Notes under the pieces: generated by a model
Databases searched by the model: none
What the model saw: only the letters and a program-made list of their open reading frames with translations
What the model was told of the DNA's origin: nothing
Origin: Planctomycetota bacterium
Lineage (GTDB): Bacteria > Planctomycetota > Phycisphaerae > Sedimentisphaerales > Anaerobacaceae
Direction: 5' to 3'
DNA length: 57,055 nt
Assembly (NCBI GenBank): GCA_019456145.1
Contig: VRUL01000033.1
Span: forward strand, 1 to 57,055
Position numbers and translations under genes: made by a program
Shown here: piece by piece, positions 6,778 to 15,500 of the stretch
Layout: the number at the start of each line of letters is the position of its first letter
Numbering within the stretch: the first letter of the stretch is position 1

Positions 6778-7428
6778 CTGATTGAAGTAAAGTCAATAAC
6801 CAAGTCATATGAAGATATAACCCCTCTTCAAGATGCAAACTTTTGTATCGACGGAGGTGATTTTGTCTCAGTTATCGGGCCGAGTGGTAGCGGTAAAACC
6901 ACACTTCTAAATGTAATGGCAGGACTGCTGACCCCAACAGAGGGCCAGGTTGTAGTTGATGAAGTATCACTTTATGAATTGAACCAGCGCAACCGGGTCG
7001 CTTTTAGAAGAAGGAACTTCGGATTTATATTCCAGTCATTTAATCTCATCTCCTATTTTACTGCGGTCGAAAATGTGGAGGTGCCGCTATACCTGGCCGG
7101 CGAAAAGAAGAAAAGACAAAGATACGTGGCCCAGGAACTATTGGCCAGAGTCGGACTGGAAGATAAAGGCGATCGATTCCCAAGTCAGCTTAGTATAGGA
7201 GAACAGCAAAGGGTTGTCATCGCAAGGACTTTAGCGAATAGCCCGAGGATTATATTTGCTGATGAGCCTACAGGTAATCTGGATGGAAAAGCCGGTAAGG
7301 TGATAATGAATTATATGAAAGAGCTAAATGAATTGGGCGTGACCATACTGTTGGTTACACATGATTTGGAAATGGCGAATTTTGCCAAAAGGAAGATAGA
7401 ACTTGCCGATGGGAGGTTGTTGCTATGA
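6778..7428 (+). CDS. ABC transporter ATPase (LolD/MacB type), CTG start
   Basis: 216 aa. Walker A is GPSGSGKTT (near residue 38), the Q-loop is FQSFNL, the signature is LSIGEQQR (canonical LSGGQ altered), Walker B is IIFADEPTGNLD, and the switch histidine is in VTHD. The first ATG (6916) lies after Walker A, so it cannot be the true start. The frame is open from 6778, where CTG sits 8 bases after GGGAGG (6764-6769) and gives the expected family N-terminus (M)IEVKSITKSYEDI. A CTG or, less likely, ATT start is therefore inferred. The stop overlaps the next ATG (ATGA), making permease, ATPase and the Cys-tailed protein one translational unit. Confidence 0.9.
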   Translation: MIEVKSITKSYEDITPLQDANFCIDGGDFVSVIGPSGSGKTTLLNVMAGLLTPTEGQVVVDEVSLYELNQRNRVAFRRRNFGFIFQSFNLISYFTAVENVEVPLYLAGEKKKRQRYVAQELLARVGLEDKGDRFPSQLSIGEQQRVVIARTLANSPRIIFADEPTGNLDGKAGKVIMNYMKELNELGVTILLVTHDLEMANFAKRKIELADGRLLL

Positions 7429-8243
7429 AGAATAAAAAGATTCCGACCCTTATTTTCAGGGTCTTTCCCATTCTGGTTTTGGGTGTAGCTTTTCTTTATA
7501 TCGCATTTGCTGTAGTAACACCGTTAATAGGGATAGGCTTAAGCACAACTACTATAGCTGAAGCGAAGGAATCGAAGAAAAACGCTAAGAAAGAACAGAC
7601 AGCGCCACAAGAGAAAAAACTAAAGACAGGCCCAATGAACTTGGGTAAGTTCTTTGGGCAGGTTACTTATGACCAGGAGAAGGGGTATTACTTTCTTGAG
7701 CTGCGAGGAGCACGTTTTCCCTTTAAGAGTTCCCCTATAGAAGCCCAGGAAGTACTACTGGAGGCACCGGGGAAGAAGGATTTGGAGAAGAATACCTCAC
7801 TTCTCTATGAGATATTAGGTAAAGAGGTTTTACACACTACAGTGCTTATAGATCCGAACGAGGAAGATGAGGTTATGCCGGCTGCTACCGACATAGCTCG
7901 TTATATACAAATTGCCAATCGAAGAAAATTCGCAGGTATCGCCTATACGAAACCCGGGGGTAAATTGAAACGATCTGTTGTAAGAGGCTCCCAAATTCAG
8001 GCTCTTAAGGACGCGACAGCCAAGACTCCGATAGTCCTGATAAAAGGGCCTAAAAGCGGTGCCAAGAAGACAAAAGTTTCGGTTATTGGCGATGGTAAAG
8101 TGATTGTTGAAGGAAAGACCTATGCGGATGTTTATAAAGCAGCAGACCTTATCTGTATAACACTTCTGAAGATGTTATGTGGCAGTTCGGATTGTCCTGA
8201 CGCAGCCGCGTGTGCAACGGGAGGAAATTGTGGCTGCGGATAA
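7425..8243 (+). CDS. Membrane-anchored protein with Cys-rich tail, unknown
   Basis: 272 aa, no family recognised. The N-terminus is a signal anchor (hydrophobic residues about 10-40), then a lysine/glutamate-rich linker (about 45-67). A compact region follows (PMNLGKFFGQVTYDQEKGYY onward) and another with VSVIGDGKVIVEGKTYADVY near residue 220. The last 30 residues are cysteine-rich: seven Cys, ending ACATGGNCGCG. This looks like a metal ligand cluster or a redox-active tail outside the membrane. It is translationally coupled to the ABC ATPase, so it is probably an accessory or substrate-capture subunit of that exporter. The Cus efflux genes start 379 bp downstream, strengthening a metal theme by context only. 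Confidence 0.75.
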   Translation: MKNKKIPTLIFRVFPILVLGVAFLYIAFAVVTPLIGIGLSTTTIAEAKESKKNAKKEQTAPQEKKLKTGPMNLGKFFGQVTYDQEKGYYFLELRGARFPFKSSPIEAQEVLLEAPGKKDLEKNTSLLYEILGKEVLHTTVLIDPNEEDEVMPAATDIARYIQIANRRKFAGIAYTKPGGKLKRSVVRGSQIQALKDATAKTPIVLIKGPKSGAKKTKVSVIGDGKVIVEGKTYADVYKAADLICITLLKMLCGSSDCPDAAACATGGNCGCG

Positions 8244-8622
8244 TAAAGGGAACGGCATAGGATATACCACCATCATTTCCACGCAAAAATGTCTTGCTTT
8301 AAGGGCTCGCTGCGGGTATAAAAACAGCGATGGAACATAATGTCTCTATACTCTGAATGAATGTAATTTTAGTTAGGTGAATCAAAACGCTTAGGTGTAA
8401 AATAATCATTAGTGCGAATGTAGCGGCAGTTTTTGTAGTTTTATTGATTTTGCCGACGTATGGTTTCGAGACGGTATTAGCAATAAGGAACAAGTTTTTA
8501 AGCACATTAATTTGAGAGGATGCAATAATATTGACATCAATTTTCGGGCAGATATACTTAAACCGGTACAATGAGATGAGATTTGTGGTCAAGTGGCTGA
8601 CGTATTTACAAGGAGTTCATAA
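8244..8622. other. Intergenic region before the Cus-type operon
   Basis: The 379-bp gap has no convincing gene. A 39-codon open stretch (about 8397-8515, + strand) reads CKIIISANVAAVFVVLLILP, which is membrane-like, but its frame is closed by TGA shortly upstream and it has no usable start. It may be a decayed small gene. AAGGAG at 8610-8615 serves the TolC-like gene. No terminator hairpin was seen after the Cys-tailed gene. Confidence 0.4.
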
Positions 8623-9909
8623 ATGAAATCATTTGTACGGGTTTTTGGGATAGGAATAGTACTCTTTTTCGGACAATTTTTGTCGGCTAATGAGCAGCAA
8701 AGCGATGCCAACAGTCTGGTGAATCTTCAGGGTTATCTTCGATATGCCGCTCTGAATAATGCGGGCCTTAAAGCTGCTTTTGAACAGTGGAAAGCGGCCC
8801 TTGAACAAGTCCCTCAGGCCAGGGCCCTTCCGGACCCCAGATTCAACTACGGTTACTTCATTGAGGAGGTTGAGACCCGGGTTGGGCCGCAAAGCCAAAA
8901 AGTTGGGATAATGCAGGTATTTCCTTGGTTTGGAAAGATTGAGGCACGGACAGATGCTGCAGCGGCAAATGCCAAAGCTGCCAGGAAGAAGTATGAGGCG
9001 AGAAAACTGAAGTTGTTTTTCGAAGTTAAAGAGTCATTTTATGAATATGCGTATTTAGCAAGGGCGATTGAGATAGCGCGGGAAAATCTGGAACTGGTCA
9101 CGGGTTTTGAAGAAGTTGCACGGATCAAATATGTGGCAGTGACCGCATCTCATCCGGATATCATACGTGCCCAGGTAGAGCTTGCGAAAATTGAAGACGT
9201 GCTCAAGAGCCTTGAGGATTTTAGAGAACCGATTGTGGCCATGCTCAATGCTGTCCTTAACCGGCGAGGCTTTGAAATGCTGCCGTGGCCCCGAAAAGAA
9301 GATTTCAGGAAAGCAGAAGTAAACCGGCCACAGATGATCGCGCTGCTGAGACAGAAGAATCCTGAACTTGGGGCACTGGATTTCAACGTGGAGGCGGCAA
9401 AGCACAGGGTTGAGCTGGCAAAGAAGAAATTCTGGCCGGATATCGGAGTTGGCCTCGATTGGATACAGACTGGTGGTGCCAGAGGAGCGGGGGTAAGCGA
9501 TAGCGGAAAGGACCCGGTTATTCTTATGTTTTCTATGAACCTGCCTATCTGGCGGGACAGTTATAAAGCGGCCCACCGGCAGGCCAAGGCGAATGTAAGA
9601 AAAACGGCACAGCAGAAGAGGCAGACAGAAAACACGCTTATAGCTCGTGCCGAGGCAGTGCTGTACGACTTTGACGACAGCGACAGGAAGATAAAACTTT
9701 ATGGCGATATTCTGGTACCCAGGGCAGAGGATTTGTTAGAGGCGTCCGAGACGGCCTATAAGGCCGGGACGGTAGATTTTTTGAGCTTGATAGATGCTCA
9801 ACGAACACTGCTTGAGTTTCAGTTGCGATACGAAAGAGCGTTAACGAACAACCAGCAGAAATTAGCCAATCTGGAGATGCTGGTCGGCACGGAACTGCCG
9901 GTCCGGTAG
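8623..9909 (+). CDS. TolC-family outer-membrane efflux protein (CusC-like)
   Basis: 428 aa with a signal peptide (about 1-22, cleavage near LSANEQ) and two outer-membrane efflux (OEP) repeats rich in long amphipathic helices. The family hallmarks ARALPDPRFNYGY near the N-terminus and ETAYKAGTVDFLSLIDAQRTLLEFQ near the C-terminus are clear. It forms the trimeric outer-membrane duct of a tripartite pump. No lipobox Cys is present, unlike E. coli CusC. It is the first gene of a four-gene set with the adaptor, a metal-binding lipoprotein and the RND pump, and the ATG has AAGGAG upstream. Length fits the family. Confidence 0.9.
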   Translation: MKSFVRVFGIGIVLFFGQFLSANEQQSDANSLVNLQGYLRYAALNNAGLKAAFEQWKAALEQVPQARALPDPRFNYGYFIEEVETRVGPQSQKVGIMQVFPWFGKIEARTDAAAANAKAARKKYEARKLKLFFEVKESFYEYAYLARAIEIARENLELVTGFEEVARIKYVAVTASHPDIIRAQVELAKIEDVLKSLEDFREPIVAMLNAVLNRRGFEMLPWPRKEDFRKAEVNRPQMIALLRQKNPELGALDFNVEAAKHRVELAKKKFWPDIGVGLDWIQTGGARGAGVSDSGKDPVILMFSMNLPIWRDSYKAAHRQAKANVRKTAQQKRQTENTLIARAEAVLYDFDDSDRKIKLYGDILVPRAEDLLEASETAYKAGTVDFLSLIDAQRTLLEFQLRYERALTNNQQKLANLEMLVGTELPVR

Positions 9910-9970
9910 GACAAATAAAAGATGTCCTTGAAGAATGCAGATAACACCATATAAGAAGGGTGTATTAGCC

Positions 9971-11926
9971 ATGAAAAGTAATGGAAAGAAATTGTGGTTT
10001 CGGAGCAAAATAGCCAAGATTGTTCTGACAATAATCATAGCATTTGCAGGGGGGTATGTTTTTAGTTCACTTTTACAGCCTTCTCCTGCTGACCGAGAGC
10101 ACAAACATCCCGGCGAAGATTCTGTTGCGCAAGAACAGACGTTGTGGACCTGTCCGATGCACCCACATATCCGCCTGCCGGAGCCCGGCAAGTGCCCGAT
10201 TTGTTTTATGGATTTGGTTCCTTCGTCTTCCTCTGACAGCGATATTGGTGAAAGGCAAATTTCCTTTTCCGAGGCGGCTATTAAACTGATGGAGATTGAA
10301 ACAACGCCGGTCGAGAGAAAGTTTGTTACGGCGGAAATCCGCATGGCCGGTAAGGTCGATTTCGATGAGACGCGAGTGAAGCACATTACCGCCTGGGTGC
10401 CCGGCAGAATCGACCGGCTTTATGTGGATTTTACCGGCACTGTCGTTAATAAGGGCGACCATATGGTTTACCTTTACAGTCCTGAACTTCTAAGCACTCA
10501 AGCGGAACTTCTGCAGGCTGTCAAGGCGGTTGAGAAGTTCAAGGCCGGAGGCTCTGAACTTATAAGACGCTCGATATTGGCCACACTGGAAGCTGCCAGG
10601 GATAAGTTGAGATTGCTCGGATTGGGTAAGGAGCAGATTGAGCAAATAGAAAAGACGAGAAAAGTGGTTGACCATCTTACAATTTATGCACCAATGGGTG
10701 GTGTGGTCATAGAGAAGCATCGCACTGAGGGGTCGTATGTTGATACCGGAACACAGATATACATGATTGCGGACCTTACCCATCTGTGGGTTAAGCTGGA
10801 TGCTTACGAATCGGATATGATGTGGATAAGGTACGGGCAGGAGGTCGAATTCAGCACCGAGGCATATCCGGGGGACGTTTTCAAGGGCAGAATCAGTTTT
10901 GAAGATCCGGTGCTCAATGCGAAGACCAGAACAGTTAAATTGCGTGTAAACGTTGATAATCACGACGGCAAACTCAAGCCCGAAATGTTTGTTCGAGCAA
11001 TTGTTCGCTCCAGGGTCGCCCAGGGGGGCAGGGTAATGGACCCCGAGATGTCAGGCAAGTGGATTTGTCCGATGCATCCGTCTGTAGTCAAAACAGAAGC
11101 TGGCAGTTGTAATATCTGCGGGATGGATTTGGTAACTACCGAATCGCTCGGCTATGTCAAAGTTGATACGCCTGAGGAAGCACCTTTGGTGATTCCTGCG
11201 TCGGCTCCTTTGATTACCGGAATCCGTGCTGTCGTTTATGTTCAAGTCCCGAACACAGAGGCACCGACTTATGAGGGCCGTGAAGTGGTCCTTGGTCCCA
11301 GAGCCGGGGATTATTACCTGGTTAAGGAGGGTCTTAACGAGGGTGAAGTTGTTGTAACCAATGGCAACTTCAAGATTGACTCGGCCCTTCAGATACAGGC
11401 CAAGCCCAGCATGATGAGCGCCAAGGACGTCACGGATGAGCATAAGCACAAGATTATCGAAGTCTCGGAAGAGTTTAAGCAGCAGTTTAGGCCTGTGATC
11501 GAGGATTACTTGGCTCTACAGAGGGCGCTTGCCGCCGATGACGTTAAAAAAGCCGTCGAGTCAGTCGAGCAAGCCTTGAAGTCACTTTCGGGAGTTGATA
11601 TGGGTTTGCTGGGCGAGAAGGCACATAAAATATGGATGCAGAGCAGCGGCGCGATGGCGCAAGCCCTGAGAAGCGTCAAGAAAGAGGGAAATATCGAGCA
11701 GTTGCGAAAGACGTTTAAGAGCTTTTCGGATGAAGTAATAATCACGGTCAAGCAATTTGAGGTTTTCGGTCCGAACCCGCTGTACAGGTTTCATTGTCCG
11801 ATGGCCTTTGATAACAAGGGTGCGGATTGGCTGCAGATTGACAAAGATACACGTAATCCTTATTTAGGGGCTTCTATGCTCAAATGTGGTCAAGTCATTG
11901 AAGTAATTGGTGACAAGACGAAATGA
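9971..11926 (+). CDS. RND adaptor (CusB-like) with two heavy-metal-binding motifs
   Basis: 651 aa from the ATG at 9971 (an in-frame ATG at 9935 would add 12 residues but has a poorly spaced ribosome site). Order: a membrane anchor (about 12-34); a first heavy-metal-binding motif WTCPMHPHIRLPEPGKCPIC (about 60); a membrane-fusion core with barrel-sandwich and alpha hairpin; a second motif WICPMHPSVVKTEAGSCNIC (about 350); an ALVIPASA/EGLNEGEVVVTNG region; and a DUF3347-like helical C-terminus ending in an HCPMAFDNKGADW segment. It links pump and outer-membrane duct in the periplasm and hands over metal, Cu(I)/Ag(I) by family analogy. Two CPMHP motifs plus the C-terminal HCPM segment in one adaptor is richer than E. 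coli CusB. Confidence 0.9.
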   Translation: MKSNGKKLWFRSKIAKIVLTIIIAFAGGYVFSSLLQPSPADREHKHPGEDSVAQEQTLWTCPMHPHIRLPEPGKCPICFMDLVPSSSSDSDIGERQISFSEAAIKLMEIETTPVERKFVTAEIRMAGKVDFDETRVKHITAWVPGRIDRLYVDFTGTVVNKGDHMVYLYSPELLSTQAELLQAVKAVEKFKAGGSELIRRSILATLEAARDKLRLLGLGKEQIEQIEKTRKVVDHLTIYAPMGGVVIEKHRTEGSYVDTGTQIYMIADLTHLWVKLDAYESDMMWIRYGQEVEFSTEAYPGDVFKGRISFEDPVLNAKTRTVKLRVNVDNHDGKLKPEMFVRAIVRSRVAQGGRVMDPEMSGKWICPMHPSVVKTEAGSCNICGMDLVTTESLGYVKVDTPEEAPLVIPASAPLITGIRAVVYVQVPNTEAPTYEGREVVLGPRAGDYYLVKEGLNEGEVVVTNGNFKIDSALQIQAKPSMMSAKDVTDEHKHKIIEVSEEFKQQFRPVIEDYLALQRALAADDVKKAVESVEQALKSLSGVDMGLLGEKAHKIWMQSSGAMAQALRSVKKEGNIEQLRKTFKSFSDEVIITVKQFEVFGPNPLYRFHCPMAFDNKGADWLQIDKDTRNPYLGASMLKCGQVIEVIGDKTK

Positions 11927-11962
11927 GGTTTTTTAGAAACTTATTTTTGAAGGAGTGAAAAA

Positions 11963-12394
11963 ATGAAGATAAAAAGGAAAGGTTTAGTGACAGTATGTTT
12001 GTTTGCATGTGTTTTGGTGGTTGGAGTGATTTTGCTGCAGGGGTGCGAAGACTCCGGGACGTCCGGTGAAACACAGGAAACGGGTGATCAAAAATGGGTC
12101 TGTCCAATGCACCCTGACATCATTGCAGACAGGCCTGTTAAATGCTCCAGATGTGGGATGGATTTGGTTCCGCTGGAGACTGAACCGAAACCCGAGGCTA
12201 AGACGATGCCGGCCAAGAAAATTGTCGTAGCGGCGGTGCAAACGGTCTGCCCGATAATGGGCGGGGCTATCGACAAGAAAGTCTTCGTCGAATACAAAAG
12301 CAAGAAGGTTTATTTCTGCTGCCCCGGCTGCGAAGATAAGTTCGAGGAAGAGCCAGCAAAGTATGTAGCCAAGCTGCCCCAGTTCCAGGATTAA
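11963..12394 (+). CDS. Lipoprotein with CPMHP and YHS metal-binding domains
   Basis: 143 aa. The N-terminus is a lipoprotein signal (VGVILLQGC, Cys about 22). Then comes a heavy-metal-binding motif WVCPMHPDIIADRPVKCSRC (about 50-72), and a YHS-type domain with CPIMGGAIDKK and VYFCCPGCEDKFEEEPAKY (about 95-138). YHS domains bind copper or other soft metals. It is probably a periplasmic metal carrier feeding the pump, analogous in role but not in fold to CusF. A GAAGGAG site fixes the start. It is placed between adaptor and pump genes. Confidence 0.88.
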   Translation: MKIKRKGLVTVCLFACVLVVGVILLQGCEDSGTSGETQETGDQKWVCPMHPDIIADRPVKCSRCGMDLVPLETEPKPEAKTMPAKKIVVAAVQTVCPIMGGAIDKKVFVEYKSKKVYFCCPGCEDKFEEEPAKYVAKLPQFQD

Positions 12395-12530
12395 GGCCTG
12401 GCGAAAACGTGACGGCGCAGGCGTGCAGGTCAGCTTTGAGGATCTGAAGCTGTTTTTGGCCTGGTGGAGAAGTGAGCGTGCTGCACGAAATGAATGAAGA
12501 TAGTTTAGTTCAGGTTTAGCGGATTAAGTT

Positions 12531-15500
12531 ATGGATGGACCGATTGGTCAAAAACAATCACTGGTAGATAAGGTAATACGGTTTTGCCTTGAGAACAAGC
12601 TGGTAGTCGGGCTTTTAGTGATAATGTTCATCGTATGGGGCCTTTTGGTTGCTCCATTTGACTGGAACATTTGGGACCTGCCGAGAAATCCTGTACCTGT
12701 CGACGCCATACCTGACATCGGTGAGAACCAGCAAATAGTTTTTACCAAATGGATGGGACGTTCTCCCCAGGACGTCGAGGATCAGATAACGTATCCGTTG
12801 ACTGTATCACTGCTTGGAATTCCCGGGGTAAAAACAATCCGCAGCCAGTCGATGTTTGGCTTTTCAAGTATTTACATAATATTTGAGGAAAAGATAGATT
12901 TTTACTGGTCCCGAAGCAGGGTGCTGGAGAAGCTGAGCAGTTTGCCGGCGGGTTCGCTGCCCACGGAGGTTCAGCCCGCTCTGGGGCCTGATGCAACTGC
13001 GCTGGGGCAAATCTTCTGGTATACGCTTGAAGGTCGAGACAAGCAGGGCAATCCTACCGGCGGATGGGATCTGGATGAGCTGCGGACCATCCAGGATTGG
13101 TATGTGCGCTATGCCCTGCTGTCGGCCGAGGGTATCAGCGAAGTAGCCTCGGTGGGAGGCTTTGTTAAAGAATACCAGATTGACGTTGACCCTGATGCGA
13201 TGCGGGCCTACAAGGTGGGGCTGGATGATATATTCAAGGCTGTGAAGGCGTCTAATATCGATGTTGGCGCGCGAACGATAGAGATAAATAAAGTCGAGTA
13301 TGTGATTCGCGGCCTGGGCTTTATCGAGGACCTCTCAGATATAGAAAGGTCTGTAATTAAGGTCAATGAGAATGTCCCGATCTACATTAAAGATGTAGCG
13401 AATGTGTCTTTCGGGCCCGCGCTTCGGCGAGGGGCGCTGGACAAGGGCGGAGCAGAGGCCGTCGGCGGGGTGGTGGTTGTACGCTACGGCTATAATCCTC
13501 TGCAAGCCATCAAAAATGTAAAAGACAAGATTGAGGAGATATCGCCGGGGCTTCACAAGAAGACGCTGCCTGACGGTACGGTTTCACAAGTTACAATCGT
13601 TCCCTTCTATGACCGCACGGGGCTTATTTACGAGACTTTAGGTACATTAAACACCGCTCTGACCGAGGAAATACTGGTTACAATCATCGTGGTTATCGTT
13701 TTAGTGGTGCATCTTAGAAGCTCTGTACTGATTAGCGGCCTGCTTCCATTAGCGGTACTGATGTGCTTTATCGCTATGAAGAACTTCGGTGTCGATGCAA
13801 ATATTGTTGCTCTGTCGGGCATCGCAATAGCAATAGGCACTATGGTGGATATGGGGATAATCATTTGCGAAAATATTCTCAAGCACCTCGATGAAGCAGG
13901 GCCCGACGATGATAAGCTGGAGGTCGTTTACAAAGCAGCCAGCGAGGTTGGCGGTGCAGTCCTGACAGCGGTCTCAACTACCATTGTCAGCTTTTTGCCT
14001 GTCTTTACGATGACCGGGGCAGAAGGCAAGCTCTTTAAGCCCCTGGCGTTTACCAAGACCTTTGCGCTGATTTCCTCGGTGATAGTTGCTTTGACGATAA
14101 TTCCGCCTGCCGCCCACATCCTCTTTACAAGAAAGGCCGCTCTTAAAAATCTCATGCGGTACATATTGGGTGGGTTATTAATTGCCGCCGCTATTTTGGC
14201 AGCTTTTTGGCTCGCCTGGTGGATAGGTGTTCTTATCGGCGCAATCGGGCTTTACCATCTCTCAAGAGACTACATCCCAAAGAAAATGAACAGTTTGCTG
14301 CCCCTGATTGCCAGTGCTGCGGCAGTAGCTCTGGTTGGCATAATACTTGCCAGACACTGGCTGCCGCTGGGCGCTGATAAAGGTATGGTGCGAAATCTGG
14401 TGTTTGTGGTGCTTTTAATCGGTGGGCTGCTTTCGTTCTTCCGGGTCTTCCAGAAGTTCTATCCACGCATTTTGGGCTGGTGCCTCAGGCATAAGCTAAT
14501 ATTTTTGTCGATACCGAGTGTATTAGTAGTTCTGGCTTTGATGGTGTGGCTTGGGTTTGGGAGTGTCTTTTTCTTTGTGCCGGAGAAGTTGAGGTCGAAC
14601 AAATTGTGGTTTGCTGCGGTGCATAGCTTTCCCGGACTGGGTAAGGAATTTATGCCTCCTTTGGACGAGGGGTCATACCTGTTGATGCCTATAACTATGC
14701 CGCATGCTTCCATCGGAGAGTGCTTGGACGTATTACAAAAGCAGGATATAGCGCTGCAATCCATCCCCGAAGTCGATTCGGTAGTGGGAAAAATCGGCCG
14801 GGTCGAGTCGCCCCTTGACCCTGCACCAATATCAATGATCGAAACGGTTATCAATTACAAGCCGGAGTATATAATCAACAAAGATGGGCATCGTGTTCGC
14901 TTCCGGTATGATAAAAAGGCAGAGGATTTTGTTTATGACCAGAACGGCGAACTCATACCTGACCGTCGGGGCCGGACGTTCAGGCAGTGGCGAGAACATA
15001 TTAAAAGTCCTGATGATATCTGGGACGAAATAGTCAAGGCCGCTGAGATTCCCGGCAGCACTAGCGCATCGAAGCTGCAGCCTATTAAAGCTCGAATAGT
15101 AATGTTACAAAGCGGTATGCGTGCCCCGATGGGTGTTAAGGTCAAAGGGCCTGACCTTGAAACCATTGATAAGGTAGGTCTTGAAATCGAGCGTTTTCTC
15201 AAAGAGGTTCCGAGCGTTAAGCCGGCTGCTGTAATAGCCGACCGGATCGTAGGCAAGCCGTACCTTGAGATTGATATAGACCGTGACGCCATTGCCAGGT
15301 ATGGGATAATGATTCGGCAGGTACAGGACGTCATTGAAGTTGCGATAGGCGGCAGGCGCATTACTACAACGGTCGAGGGACGCGAGCGATTTGGCGTAAG
15401 GGTCAGATATGTGCGTGAATTGCGGGACCAGATCGAAACGCTGGGCAAGATTTTGGTTCCAGCAGCTGGTGGGGCGCAGATACCACTTATCCAATTGTCG

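Noticed and set aside
8299..8592. Minus-strand 97-codon frame in the gap before the TolC-like gene
   Set aside because: No ribosome site or recognisable domain; composition reflects AT-rich noncoding DNA.
14933..15448. Minus-strand open frame of 171 codons opposite the RND pump gene
   Set aside because: Shadow of the pump gene, with low-complexity Ser/Ile/Arg content.
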